Counted from the stretch's first letter, positions 20,024-29,311 are shown. The stretch is DNA of 45,853 bases from Candidatus Coatesbacteria bacterium (GCA_014728225.1 WJLX01000059.1:1-45853); one strand, 5' to 3'. The notes: a model not told the origin generated them from the sequence alone. A program made the numbers and translations.

Positions 20024-21157
20024 ATGATCAAGAGCCGTGTCCTGCTGTGTTTGATACTGACGATCGTCGCGCCGATCCTGGGCCTTGAGGTCGTCGGAAC
20101 GGGCTGTTACGAGGAGGAGGGCGTGACCTACGCCGTCCTCGAACTCGACGCCGCCGCCGAGGTCGGCTTCTCGACGGAACTGACCGAGCGCCCCTCCCTC
20201 GGCTTGGTGGTCTACGATTGCGAGCTGGAGGGTGCCGGACGGTTGACCGAGGCCGTCGGTCTGGCCGCCGGCGGCGGCTACGAGGCCCGGGGTGACGACG
20301 CCGTCTTCTTTCTCTACCCCGCCGCCGGCGCGGGGAGCTATCGCGTCTATCTGGCCCGCGATCCCTGGCGCGCCGTGCTGGAGATCCTGCCCGGCGGGGA
20401 CGCCGGAAACGGCGGGACGGCCGTCGAGGTCGACGAGATCGATGAAAGCGAAGACACCTACCCCAGGCCGCCGGACCTCTCGGGCTGGACCAGGGGGCCG
20501 ATCCTGTTGGTCGATGACGACGACGGCCCCAACAACGGCAACCGCTTCGGCGTCGACGCCCAAGAGCGCTACATCGGGGCGCTGGAGACGCTGGGCGCGC
20601 CCTACGAGTTGCGCGTCGTTTCGCACCACGCCAACGGTCCCTCCGCCGTCGAACTGGCCGGCTACGAGGTCGTCGTCTACTTCACCGCCGGCGACGCCTA
20701 CAAGGTCTGTCTCAGCGCCGCCGACCGGCGCAACCTGCGCAGCTATCTGGACAACGGCGGCCGCCTGCTGCTGATCAGTCAGAACTACCTCGATCAGGTA
20801 CGCTCCTCGGGCAGCGCCGGGGCGGGCTCCCTGGCCGAAGCCCTCGGCGTGGCCCGCTGGACGGGGGACGTCTGCAGCACGATCGCCCTGGGCGAGCCCT
20901 ACCACGAGATCAACGCCGGGTTGTCCCTGGAGCTCTTCGGCAGCCGCTACAACGTCGGCTGCTGGGGTGACGGACTGGAACTCAACGATCGCGGCGAGCC
21001 CGTCTTCAGCAATCTGGGCAGTGGCGATTACTGCGGTGTGGCCGTAGAGCAGCCCGGCTACCGTTCGGTTTTCTTCAGCTTCGCCTGGGTCAACACCGTC
21101 GTCGACGAGGAAGCCGTCGCCGTACTCGGCCGGGCCCTGGAGTGGCTGGCGCGTTAG
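20024..21157 (+). CDS. Secreted protein of unknown function
   Basis: The product is 377 residues, starting at ATG 20024 after AGGA, with a signal peptide (MIKSRVLLCLILTIVAPILG). The second half begins with GPILLVDDDDGPNNGNRF, then RYIGALETLGAPYELRVV and a VVYFTAGDAY...LRSYLDNGGRLLLISQNYL segment. This resembles the glutamine-amidotransferase-like or Rossmann-like module found in secreted peptidases of FCB-type bacteria. The extreme C-terminus lacks a type IX sorting domain. No catalytic triad is obvious, so it may be a binding or structural module. The name is deliberately general. Confidence 0.8.
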   Translation: MIKSRVLLCLILTIVAPILGLEVVGTGCYEEEGVTYAVLELDAAAEVGFSTELTERPSLGLVVYDCELEGAGRLTEAVGLAAGGGYEARGDDAVFFLYPAAGAGSYRVYLARDPWRAVLEILPGGDAGNGGTAVEVDEIDESEDTYPRPPDLSGWTRGPILLVDDDDGPNNGNRFGVDAQERYIGALETLGAPYELRVVSHHANGPSAVELAGYEVVVYFTAGDAYKVCLSAADRRNLRSYLDNGGRLLLISQNYLDQVRSSGSAGAGSLAEALGVARWTGDVCSTIALGEPYHEINAGLSLELFGSRYNVGCWGDGLELNDRGEPVFSNLGSGDYCGVAVEQPGYRSVFFSFAWVNTVVDEEAVAVLGRALEWLAR

Positions 21158-21172
21158 CTTCGCCCCCCCCCC

Positions 21173-21243
21173 GGCGGCGTCACGGTTCTTGCATTCCGCG
21201 TTCACCCTGGCGGGTGAACGCGGGCAACAACCGCGCCGCCGCC
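21173..21243. repeat. Short 71-bp hairpin element, second copy
   Basis: The inner perfect stem CGCGTTCACCC (21197-21207) pairs with 21212-21222 around TGGC. The outer stem pairs GGCGGCG...GGTTCTTGC with GCAACAACC...CGCCGCC with a few mismatches. CGTCACGGTTCTTGCA (21178-21193) is the exact inverse of 13262-13277. It lies 15 bases after the secreted-protein gene, where a terminator would be expected. Confidence 0.78.
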
Positions 21244-21296
21244 TACGTCGTATCGCTGATCAAACCCGCGAAAGCGATCCTGGAGCAGTCGGCTCG

Positions 21297-22334
21297 ATGA
21301 GTGAACGGGAGCAAGTCGCGGCCTACCGGCGGCGCCTGGCCGGCGGGCTGCTGGTCGCCCCGCTGGCGGGGACGAGCGATCCGGCCTGGTACGGTCTGTT
21401 GGCCGACGCCGAGCCGGCGGCCTTCTACGGTGAGATGATCACCGCCGACGGTCTCTTCCGGGGCAGCCGCAAGACCCGGTCGATGATATGCGGTCTGGAC
21501 GGCGGGCGGCGGCTGCCCGGTTGCGAGTATCCCCGGGCCTATCCGGAACTCGGCGTGCCGGTGGCCTGCCAGCTCTTCGGTCATCTGCCCGAGGCCTTCG
21601 CCCAGACGGCGGCCTTCGTCGAGGCCTGCGGCTACGAGGCGATCGACCTCAATTACGGTTGTCCGGCCAAGAAGGTCGTTCGCTCGGGCAACGGCGTGGC
21701 CCTGATGCGCGAGCCGGGTCTGGCCGTCGAGATCGCCCGGGCGACGGTCGAGGCCGTCGCGTTGCCGGTCAGCGCCAAGCTGCGCCTGGGGTTCGCCGAC
21801 GCTCCCGAGGCCTACCTGCGCCTGGGTGAGTCCCTGGCCGGTGCCGGGGTGGCCTGTTTGATCCTCCACGCCCGCACCCGGGAGCAGGTTTTCGGCGGCC
21901 GGGCGGATTGGCGCGCTATCGAGCGGCTGGTCGCGAGCGTCGGGATCCCCGTGATCGGCAACGGCGACATCGAGGGACCGGAGGACGCCCGACGGATGCT
22001 CGAGCGGACGGGTTGCCACGGGGTAATGGTCGGTCGGCGGTTGATCCGGGCGCCCTGGGAGGCGAGGCGTATCAGCGCGGCGCTGCGCGGTGGGGAGCCG
22101 CCGCCGGAACCCGACTGGTCCGACCGGTTGGAGTGGACCCGGCGCCACGGCCGCCGACTTGCCGCTTATTACGGTGAGAAGACGGGTATGATGCGCATCC
22201 GCCGCTTCGCCCTCTACTACCTGCGTGAGGTTCGCGGCGCCCGGGAGCTGCGCCGCCGGATCGTCCGGGTGGAGAGCCTGGCCGAACTCGACGCCGTCCT
22301 CGACGAGGCCCGGGAGCTGGGGGGTGAGGAATGA
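21297..22334 (+). CDS. dus: tRNA-dihydrouridine synthase
   Basis: This FMN enzyme reduces uridine in the tRNA D-loop. The product is 345 residues from ATG 21297. It shows the signature DLNYGCPAKKVVRSGNGVALMREP, including the catalytic cysteine, then VSAKLRLGF, LILHARTREQVF, GNGDIEGPEDA and HGVMVGRRLIRAPW (FMN phosphate region). The N-terminus LLVAPLAGTSDPAWYGL corresponds to the usual MAPMAGVTD motif with changes. The in-frame region back to 21189 overlaps the hairpin element and is not part of the gene. The stop overlaps the next start, indicating an operon. Confidence 0.94.
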   Translation: MSEREQVAAYRRRLAGGLLVAPLAGTSDPAWYGLLADAEPAAFYGEMITADGLFRGSRKTRSMICGLDGGRRLPGCEYPRAYPELGVPVACQLFGHLPEAFAQTAAFVEACGYEAIDLNYGCPAKKVVRSGNGVALMREPGLAVEIARATVEAVALPVSAKLRLGFADAPEAYLRLGESLAGAGVACLILHARTREQVFGGRADWRAIERLVASVGIPVIGNGDIEGPEDARRMLERTGCHGVMVGRRLIRAPWEARRISAALRGGEPPPEPDWSDRLEWTRRHGRRLAAYYGEKTGMMRIRRFALYYLREVRGARELRRRIVRVESLAELDAVLDEARELGGEE

Positions 22335-22954
22335 TGATCCGGTTGCTAACGGCCGCCGGCGCGGCGGAGCTGGTCGCCCGCGGCTCGCGTTTTATCGCCG
22401 CCGCCCGCGCCGTCATCGATCGCGACGAGGTCGACGGTCTGGTCGCCGGATTGCGTCGTGAGCACCACCGGGCGAGCCACGTCTGTTTCGCCTACCGGCT
22501 GGGCCGGGAGCGCAGCGAGGAGTTCGGCAGCGACGCCGGTGAGCCGTCGGGCACTGCCGGCAAGCCGCTGCTGGACGCCCTGCGTTCCTGTGAGGTCGTC
22601 GACGCCCTGGTCACCGTGGTGCGCTACTTCGGCGGGACCAAGCTGGGGATTCGGGGCCTGATCGACGCCTACGGCGGTGCGGCCCGGGCCGCCCTGGAGG
22701 CGGCGCGCATCGCCCCGGTGGCGCCCTTTCGCCGCTGGCGGGCCGTGGTGGATTACGCTGCTCTGGCAGCGCTGCGCAGCCGGGTCAACGAGCTGGGGGG
22801 GCGCTGCGAGGCCCTGGAGTACGGCGCCGGTGTGCGCGTCGAGATGGCCTTCCCCGCCGCGGCCGACCTCGAGGGCTGGCTGGTCGACCTCGTCGGCCGG
22901 GGGACCCTGGAGGGGTTGGAGGAACTGACCGTCGCCTGGCTGCCGTTGGGCTGA
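22331..22954 (+). CDS. IMPACT/YigZ family protein
   Basis: The product is 207 residues of the YigZ/IMPACT family. The UPF0029 N-terminal domain has SRFIAAARAV, HHRASHVCFAYRLG, the DAGEPSGTAGKPLLDAL motif, and VTVVRYFGGTKLGIRGLIDAYGGAA. These motifs are diagnostic. The C-terminal half is the DUF1949-type domain. Bacterial members have been linked to ribosome or translation control; the exact role is not settled. Two adjacent ATG codons (22331 and 22334) overlap the dus stop, so it is translated from the same message. Confidence 0.93.
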   Translation: MMIRLLTAAGAAELVARGSRFIAAARAVIDRDEVDGLVAGLRREHHRASHVCFAYRLGRERSEEFGSDAGEPSGTAGKPLLDALRSCEVVDALVTVVRYFGGTKLGIRGLIDAYGGAARAALEAARIAPVAPFRRWRAVVDYAALAALRSRVNELGGRCEALEYGAGVRVEMAFPAAADLEGWLVDLVGRGTLEGLEELTVAWLPLG

Positions 22955-22995
22955 GCGTGGGCCGTTGTCTTCATCCCCATCGTCGGTGATAGTCG

Positions 22996-23025
22996 AACGG
23001 GTCGGGTCCGGGGACCCGACCCGTT
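22996..23025. terminator. Bidirectional terminator hairpin between IMPACT and holA genes
   Basis: AACGGGTCGGGTCC (22996-23009) is perfectly complementary to 23012-23025. The two genes converge on it, so it probably ends both transcripts. No long T-run follows. Confidence 0.65.
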
Positions 23026-23057
23026 GGCTAATCGCCCGACCCCGTCCGGGGGCTTGT

Positions 23058-24119
23058 TCAGCTTTGCGGCCGCAGGACCGCCGGTGCGGCGGCGGTCGAC
23101 TCCGGATCCACAGCGCCGGGCAGGTCGGCGAGGTAATTGGGCCAGCCCGCTTCCCCGCCCCGGGCCAGGACGTAGATCAGTTCGAGGAAGGCGGTCTGCG
23201 GATCGGGCAGGCCGAGCTTGAGGGCGGCGTCGAAGGAGGTCAGCACCCGGCGGGCGTTGAGGACCTCCTCGGCGCACAACCGTCGCGCGGCGGCCTTGTA
23301 CTGCCCCAGGTATTTGTAGTAAACGCCCGTGGCCGAACCCAGCTCCTTGTCCGAGCGCCCCAACCGCAGCAGATGGCCGACGAGCTGGACGATGCGGTAG
23401 TGACGGGCAATCAGGCCGACGAGGGCCAGGGGCTCCTCGCCGGCGACCAGACCGATGCGGGCCTGGGCGACGGCGGCGGCGGGCCGTCCGGCGGTCAGCA
23501 GATCGCAGAGGCCGAAGCGGTCGAAATCCGGCGAGGCCGACAGCGCCCGGCGTACCTGCTCCGCGGTCAGGGTCTCGCCTTCGCCGACCAGCAGGGCCAG
23601 GGCCTCGACCCGGTTCTCCAGGCTTTCGACGCTGCTTCCCCCGGCCAGCAGGATGTACTCGACGGCGTCGGCGTCGGCCCGGACGCCGCGCTGTTTGAGG
23701 AAGTACTGCACCGAACGGCGCAGCTCGGCCTCACCGAGGGCCGAGCAATCCACCGTCACCTCGGCGAGGCTCTTGTAGAGCTTCGAGCGTTTATCGAGCT
23801 TCTCCAGCAGCAAGGCCAGATAGTTGGGGGCCTGGACCCTTGCGGCCAGCGCCAGCAGCCGTTCGGCGCGCTCGCCGGTCAACCTGCCGGTGCGCAGGAC
23901 GGTCAACCGGGCCCCGGAGAAGAAGGGCAGGGTCTGCAGGGCGTCGGCCAGCTCGGCGGGATCGAAATCGCCGTCGAAGTGTTCCTCGTCGACGTCACCC
24001 CCGAGGGCCGAGCGCAGGTGCTCCAGGGCTCGGCGGCGCAGGCCCGGATCCTCGCCGGCCAGCAGGCAGACCGGCGGGAGCTGCTGTTTGAGGTGCTTGC
24101 GCCACTGGGCGGGTTTCAT
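23058..24119 (-). CDS. holA: DNA polymerase III subunit delta
   Basis: Delta is the wrench of the clamp loader that opens the beta clamp. The product is 353 residues from ATG 24119, typical for HolA. The N-terminal region has PVCLLAGEDPGLRRRALEHLR and the GARLTVLRTG segment, corresponding to the strand after PFFS (compare the family's PLFSERRVV). The middle has LLAGGSSVESLENRVEALALL. The C-terminal collar domain has EEPLALVGLIARHYRIVQLV and LKLGLPDPQTAFLELIYVLA. An upstream in-frame extension to 24179 is unlikely; GGGAG sits about 11 bases before ATG 24119. Confidence 0.92.
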   Translation of the reverse strand: MKPAQWRKHLKQQLPPVCLLAGEDPGLRRRALEHLRSALGGDVDEEHFDGDFDPAELADALQTLPFFSGARLTVLRTGRLTGERAERLLALAARVQAPNYLALLLEKLDKRSKLYKSLAEVTVDCSALGEAELRRSVQYFLKQRGVRADADAVEYILLAGGSSVESLENRVEALALLVGEGETLTAEQVRRALSASPDFDRFGLCDLLTAGRPAAAVAQARIGLVAGEEPLALVGLIARHYRIVQLVGHLLRLGRSDKELGSATGVYYKYLGQYKAAARRLCAEEVLNARRVLTSFDAALKLGLPDPQTAFLELIYVLARGGEAGWPNYLADLPGAVDPESTAAAPAVLRPQS

Positions 24120-24558
24120 CGGCACGGCGGCTCCCTTAGTCGTCCCGCCAAGGATAACGCCCCCCGCCGGGGATGGCAAGGGGTCGCCTTCGCGTCCACG
24201 GTCACGACGCTTGTGCGCCGGCGAGGTTTCCCGCGTAACCGGTCACAGGGGGATCCCGCCGCCGGTGTATCAAACAGCCGACCTCGCTGAGCGACAAAGT
24301 CACCGCCCGGCCGGCGCTGCGCTCGATCCCGCGCACAAGCCGTCGGCAACGCCGCCGGGCGACAAGCCGCGCAAGCCGCTACATACCGCCCGGTAACGGA
24401 CGCACAGTAAATAACGGTCGGTTTTTTTGTGTCCGCCCTTGCCATACGGGAAGTTTTATCTTAATACATAGAACGGCCCTAAGCTATCTGGAAGATATTA
24501 GAAAAGCGCCATCATTCTTCGTTGACCTTGCGTTCCCGTTTACCTTGAAGGAGGACCG
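24120..24558. promoter_or_regulatory. Divergent promoter region of holA and the C25 protease gene
   Basis: This gap between divergent genes becomes AT-richer towards the protease. TTGCCA (24439-24444), a 17-base spacer and TAATAC (24462-24467) make a possible but weak sigma-70-type promoter for the protease gene. The strong site AAGGAGG lies at 24548-24554. I see no coding features; the frame at 24116-24445 on the minus strand lacks support. Confidence 0.4.
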
Positions 24559-27135
24559 TTGCGAAAACTGCTGCTGACACTCCTCGTGCTGCCCGTCGTC
24601 TGTCTGGGCTTCACCTACACCATCGATCCCGCCCAGGTCGAGCTCAAGACCAGCCACGGCTATACCCGGCCCGTCATCGCCGGCGCCGGGGACATCAACG
24701 AGCCCGGCTCCCCCGCCCTGCCCTGGCTGCCCCTGCAGATCGCCACCGAGGCCGGCATGGGCACCGCCGACGTTCACGTCGTCAACCTGCGCACGATCGA
24801 ACTGCCCGGTTTCCATGTGGTCTTCCCCACCCAGCAAGCCCGGCCGATCTCCCAGCCCGGCGACTTCGTCGAGAACTTCGACCAGGCCGTCTACGCCGCC
24901 GACACTCCCTACCCGGCCGAACCCCTGCGCGCCGCCGGCGGCGGTAACCTGGCCGGACACGGCGTCGCCGGAGTCAACTTCTGCCCCTTCATCTACCATC
25001 CGGACAGCGGCAAGCTGGAGCTGATCACCGAGATCACCTTCACGATCGAGTACGAGAGCCTGCCCTACAGCGTCCGGCGCCCCGCCGCCCTGACCCCCCG
25101 CGTCGCCGAGGCCAACGCCGAGCGGGTCCGCAACCTGGTGATCAACCCCGAGGCCGTCGGTCTGCCCGCGCCCGTGGTCGAACCAAACGTGATCGGCAGG
25201 GGATACGAGCCGTTGGAGGATGAACCCGACTACGGCGACACCGCCGAATGGGTGCTGATCACCGACGAGTCGATGGTCGACGCCTTCGAACCCCTGGCCG
25301 AGTGGAAACTGCAGAAGGGCTTGACTACGGCGATCGTCACCACCCAGTTCATCGCCGACAACTACTCCGGCGTCGACGCCGCGGAAAAGATCCGCAACTT
25401 CATCATCGATGCCTTCGAGAATTGGTCGACCCAGTACGTCGTCCTCGGCGGCGACTGCAACATGGTCCGCGAACGCCGCGGCTGGGTCACCTACTACACC
25501 GATGACGACACCAGCCGCATCCCCTGCGACTACTACTACTCCGACCTGGACGGTGACTGGAACGCCGACGGCGACGACAAGTGGGGCGAGTGGGGCTCCG
25601 ACAACGTCGACCTCTACGCCGATGTCCACGTCTCGCGCCTGCCGGCCCAGAACGCAACCGAGGCCGAAGGCATGGTCGACAAGGTCCTGGTCTACGAGCA
25701 GTCAATCCCCGCCGATTTCCCGCTGACCACCTTGTTCTTCGCCGGCAGGCTGGACAGCAATCCCACCTGGGGCGGTGACGGCAAGGATTACGTCGCCGAC
25801 GAGCTGCCCAGTCAGTTCCTGCCCTACTCGACGTTCTACGAACGCGACATGACCTACAACGCCGCCGACATCATCGTCGAGTACGAGGCCGGCAACTCCG
25901 CCGTCGTCAACCAGCTGCACCACTCCAGCTACACCGTTATCGGCGCCGGCTACGACTACATCTATACCTCCGACGCCATGTCGATGAGCAACGGCGATTA
26001 CTCGGGCTGGATCTACCTCCAGGGCTGCATGTGCGGCGGTTTCGACCGCTCGCGCAGCGCCTGTGAGGGCCTGGTCGTCAACGCCGACGGCGGTTCGGTG
26101 GCCTCGATGTGCAACTCGCGCTACGGGCTCTACCAGCCCGGCAGCCCCGAGTACGGCCCCAGCAACGTGCTCGATAAGGCCTACTTCGAAGGCGTCTTTA
26201 CCGAGGGCCTGACCGCCTTCGGCGCCGCCCAGTCCTACAGCAAGGACTACTTCGTCCCCCAGGCCGGTAACACCTCCATCCGCTGGTGCATGTACGTCCA
26301 GAACGTGCTGGGCCCCTGCGAGACGCCGAGTTGGACCGACACGCCCTACGATCTGGTCGTCGATCATCCCGACACCCTCGACGGCTATGAACTGACCGTC
26401 AGCGTCGACGACACCACCCGGGCCGCCGTCAACGGCGCCACGGTCTGCCTCTTCATCGCCGATATGCTGCACAAGGTCGATTACACCGACGCCGCCGGCG
26501 AGGTGACCTTCGACCTCTCCAGCGATCCCCTAGACGGCGACATCACCATCACCGTCACCGCGCCCAACCGATACTACTACCAGGGATACTGCTCCGTGGT
26601 CAGCACCGACAGCGACGTGGCCGAGTTCAACGGCAGCGCCACCGAGGAAGGCGCCCTGATCAGTTGGCGGCTCGAAGACGGAGCCGACTACGCCGGCCTG
26701 CATATCCTGCGTGACGGCGAGCGCCTGACCAACAGCCCCCTCGAACGCACCGCCGGCAGCTACCTCGATCGCCAAGCCGCCGGCTCCGCCGATTATTACC
26801 TCGAGCTTATCGACCACTCCGGCCGCTCCACCGAGTACGGACCGGTCACCGTGGTCCTGCCCGAAACCTCCGGCGTCCGCGCCCTGTCGGCCGCCTACCC
26901 CAACCCGGCCCGCGACGCCGTCAGCCTCGAGCTCAACCTGCCCGAGAGCGAGAACGTCAACGTGGCCGTCTACGACCTCTCCGGCCGCCGCGTGGCCACC
27001 CTGACCGAGGGCGAACTGTCCGCCGGTCGACACCTCATCGCCTGGAACTGCGCCGCCGCCCCCGAGGGCCTCTACCTGGTCCGGCTGGTCGGCGAAGCCG
27101 GCGTGCTGACATCACGTCTGGTCATCGCCCGCTAA
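24559..27135 (+). CDS. Gingipain-like (C25) secreted cysteine protease with sorting-type C-terminus
   Basis: The product is 858 residues, starting at TTG 24559, fixed by AAGGAGG four bases upstream and by the signal peptide RKLLLTLLVLPVVCLG. A gingipain propeptide-like region covers about 20-215. The C25 catalytic domain follows: WVLITDESMVDAFEPLAEWKLQKGL, YVVLGGDCNMV, a histidine pair in NQLHHSSYTVIG (His454/455) and a cysteine pair in LQGCMCGGFD (Cys490/492), which place the expected dyad. A carboxypeptidase-regulatory-like Ig segment follows (about 615-680), then a FlgD/type IX-like tail (AAYPNPARDAVSLEL, VAVYDLSGRRVATL, WNCAAAPEGLYLVRL). TTG starts usually reduce translation. It is exported and probably processed; its substrate is unknown. 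Confidence 0.9.
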   Translation: MRKLLLTLLVLPVVCLGFTYTIDPAQVELKTSHGYTRPVIAGAGDINEPGSPALPWLPLQIATEAGMGTADVHVVNLRTIELPGFHVVFPTQQARPISQPGDFVENFDQAVYAADTPYPAEPLRAAGGGNLAGHGVAGVNFCPFIYHPDSGKLELITEITFTIEYESLPYSVRRPAALTPRVAEANAERVRNLVINPEAVGLPAPVVEPNVIGRGYEPLEDEPDYGDTAEWVLITDESMVDAFEPLAEWKLQKGLTTAIVTTQFIADNYSGVDAAEKIRNFIIDAFENWSTQYVVLGGDCNMVRERRGWVTYYTDDDTSRIPCDYYYSDLDGDWNADGDDKWGEWGSDNVDLYADVHVSRLPAQNATEAEGMVDKVLVYEQSIPADFPLTTLFFAGRLDSNPTWGGDGKDYVADELPSQFLPYSTFYERDMTYNAADIIVEYEAGNSAVVNQLHHSSYTVIGAGYDYIYTSDAMSMSNGDYSGWIYLQGCMCGGFDRSRSACEGLVVNADGGSVASMCNSRYGLYQPGSPEYGPSNVLDKAYFEGVFTEGLTAFGAAQSYSKDYFVPQAGNTSIRWCMYVQNVLGPCETPSWTDTPYDLVVDHPDTLDGYELTVSVDDTTRAAVNGATVCLFIADMLHKVDYTDAAGEVTFDLSSDPLDGDITITVTAPNRYYYQGYCSVVSTDSDVAEFNGSATEEGALISWRLEDGADYAGLHILRDGERLTNSPLERTAGSYLDRQAAGSADYYLELIDHSGRSTEYGPVTVVLPETSGVRALSAAYPNPARDAVSLELNLPESENVNVAVYDLSGRRVATLTEGELSAGRHLIAWNCAAAPEGLYLVRLVGEAGVLTSRLVIAR

Positions 27136-27158
27136 CGGCAAACCAACCAACGCAAACG

Positions 27159-27186
27159 ACAGGCGGCCCCTGGCGGGGCCGCCTGT
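27159..27186 (+). terminator. Terminator after the C25 protease gene
   Basis: A perfect 12-bp stem (ACAGGCGGCCCC with its complement) closes on TGGC, 24 bases after the stop codon. It is followed by TAAATC. Confidence 0.8.
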
Positions 27187-27222
27187 TAAATCCTGAGCCA
27201 TATGCTGAACAGCGGTGCGGGA

Positions 27223-27409
27223 GCCTGGAAAAACAGCCGACGGCCGAACCGAACCCTGTCGACCGCTCAGCCCCCCGGAACTGGCACGGTTTTTGCGGAG
27301 GCGTACCGTTATCGTCGTCCGTAACGGTCGCCGAGGTGCAAAAACCGTGCCAGTTCCGGGGGGCAGTCACGATGAGCGGCGCGGTTGCAGCACGGCTGTT
27401 TTTCCAGGC
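27223..27409. repeat. Nested palindromic element, copy C
   Basis: Outer arms 27223-27239 and 27393-27409 pair perfectly over 17 bp (GCCTGGAAAAACAGCCG on the left). Inner arms 27270-27296 and 27338-27364 pair perfectly over 27 bp. The core here is GGAACTGGCACGG, with the matching change in the other arm (CCAGTTCC). The 41-base loop has the ACCGTTA/TAACGGT stem and the same orientation as copy B. Confidence 0.93.
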
Positions 27410-27525
27410 GGCGCTGATCCATCAGCGCTTAGTTAATGCGCAAGTGCTTATCATATCTTATGTTATCATTATCAGAGCCTTTTTGTTTACCAACCATACC
27501 TGCCAACCGAGTGAGGTTTATCAAG

Positions 27526-28134
27526 ATGTTTGAGACCAACCATCGATTCGCAGCTTTACTGGTCATCGTCTTCCTGGCCCTGACGGTCCCGACCTACGCC
27601 GAGGTGCTCTGGGAGTGGCCCTACGACATCGACCAGGGCAACAACAACCTCCCCGGCAGCTACGGCGACTTTTACATGGCCGACGACTTCGAGCTGAGCG
27701 ATGCGGCGTCGGTTGAATCGGTCCGGGTTTACGGTTGCTACATCAACGGTACTCCGGGTTCGGACTTCGACGTTTTCCTCTACACTGACGACGGCGGTGC
27801 GCCGGGAGCCGAGCTGATCGCGGAGGTTTGCTACCCGGACAACTACTGGGGCGGCGATACCTGGGGCTACCACGACTACGCGGTCTACCGAACGGACCTC
27901 GTCCTGGCCGATCCTATCCTGCTGGACCCCGGCGATTACTGGCTCTGCGTCCACTACAGCGGTGACCGCTGGTACTGGTTCGCCGACGAGACCGACGGCA
28001 ACGCCCACCGGGACGACGGCTCGGGCTGGGAGGAAATCGCCGGCAGCTACCAACTGGTCTTCACCGTCTACGGCGAGTGGAGCGGCAGCAACATCGAGCC
28101 GGCCAGTTGGGGGCGGATCAAGGTTCTCGATTAA
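27526..28134 (+). CDS. Small secreted protein, predicted beta-sandwich
   Basis: The product is 202 residues with a signal peptide (about residues 8-25, FAALLVIVFLALTVPTYA). The start at ATG 27526 is supported by GAGG upstream. The mature part is acidic and Trp/Tyr-rich. It contains the pattern YMADDFELSDAASVESVRVYG...DFDVFLYTDDGGAPGAEL...LDPGDYWLCVHYSG, found in beta-sandwich modules of secreted proteins in FCB-type bacteria, often next to sorting domains. Here it stands alone with no sorting tail. Upstream is an AT-rich promoter-like stretch (27440-27490). Function unknown. Confidence 0.82.
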   Translation: MFETNHRFAALLVIVFLALTVPTYAEVLWEWPYDIDQGNNNLPGSYGDFYMADDFELSDAASVESVRVYGCYINGTPGSDFDVFLYTDDGGAPGAELIAEVCYPDNYWGGDTWGYHDYAVYRTDLVLADPILLDPGDYWLCVHYSGDRWYWFADETDGNAHRDDGSGWEEIAGSYQLVFTVYGEWSGSNIEPASWGRIKVLD

Positions 28135-28238
28135 CCGCCGGGGTTTTATTCAGGTGTGGCTCGAGCTCTGAGCATCAGCGGTGCGGCGTCGACGGATCCA
28201 CCCGTTACCGCCGCCCGCTGTTAAACGACCGATTAAAA

Positions 28239-28263
28239 AAACCAGGCTCGACCGGCCTGGTTT
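28239..28263 (-). terminator. Rho-independent terminator of the pilin-like gene
   Basis: AAACCAGGC (28239-28247) pairs with GCCTGGTTT (28255-28263). On the minus strand the stem is followed by a T-run (the A-run at 28234-28240), 45 bases after the pilin stop. Confidence 0.8.
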
Positions 28264-28307
28264 GCCGCGGTAAGAAACGGCCTAAATCGATCAGGGCGGA
28301 TCAGTGA

Positions 28308-28808
28308 CTACTCGCCGCCGCCGAGGCGGCCGTGGTTGAAGTCGGCGTCGGCGGAACTGACCCGGCCGGTATTGTCGACGGCGCACTCGATGTGGCCCTC
28401 ATCGTCGGAGTAGGCGTAATGGTAGCCGACGGGATTTTCATCCTCGCCGATCTCGGGACAGACCATCATCCGGCGGATGTTGTCCGGGGTGGCGGAGTTG
28501 GCCATCAGCTCGGTGGCGTTGGGGTGGGCGTTGGGATCGGAGAGGCGGGCGCCGGCGGGGCCGGGCTTGACCGTCGGGTGGGTGGTCAGGTACCGGCTGA
28601 CCTCCAGCTCGAGGTTGCTCTGGTTGGTGATACAGGCGGTGCGGTTGGCGTCGTTGATGTAGTCGATGATGTTGGGCACGGCGATGGCCAGCAGCACGGC
28701 GATGATCGCCAAGACGATCATCAGCTCGATGAGCGAGAAGCCCCGCTCGCTGATATGGCGCAAGGTGGAGCCCAGCTTGTGGATCCAACGACGGACCAGG
28801 CGACGCAT
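28308..28808 (-). CDS. Type IV pilin/pseudopilin-like protein
   Basis: The product is 166 residues with the prepilin peptidase motif RG/FSLIELMIVLAIIAVLLAIAVP. Cleavage after Gly23 leaves N-methyl-Phe1 and the invariant Glu5. The leader of 23 residues is long and basic. The C-terminal globular part has two cysteines (VCPEIG and IECAVD) that could form the D-region disulfide, and contains HYAYSDDEGHIECAVDNTGRVS. It may be a pilus, competence or type II secretion pseudopilin; no other machinery gene is nearby to decide. GGAG precedes ATG 28808. Confidence 0.9.
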   Translation of the reverse strand: MRRLVRRWIHKLGSTLRHISERGFSLIELMIVLAIIAVLLAIAVPNIIDYINDANRTACITNQSNLELEVSRYLTTHPTVKPGPAGARLSDPNAHPNATELMANSATPDNIRRMMVCPEIGEDENPVGYHYAYSDDEGHIECAVDNTGRVSSADADFNHGRLGGGE

Positions 28809-28916
28809 CGTTTACTCTCCAAGGTTGAGTCAGACAGACAAAGAGTATAGCCCCCCTTCGGGCGGCGGGTCAAGCAACGCTTGAGCCGAAATCGGCGGTT
28901 CTTCCCGGATAGAAAA

Positions 28917-28936
28917 ACGGGCCCCTCGGGGCCCGT
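28917..28936 (-). terminator. Rho-independent terminator of the ferredoxin gene
   Basis: ACGGGCCCC (28917-28925) pairs with GGGGCCCGT (28928-28936). On the minus strand a run of T follows (A-run 28913-28917). It starts 17 bases after the ferredoxin stop. Confidence 0.82.
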
Positions 28937-28953
28937 AGCGATTTGGCTGTTGC

Positions 28954-29206
<253 letters not shown>

Positions 29207-29311
29207 GAGATGGGCCGAAACGAGGCCTAATCGATTATTTGTCTCAACTGTCGCCGCTAAAAAGTTGGCCAAGAAGACAAATCGCTCCAATTGCATTAGG
29301 TTTAGCGAATG

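Noticed and set aside
24116-24445. 109-codon minus-strand frame upstream of holA
   Set aside because: Overlaps the holA start, has mixed codon use and no start signal.
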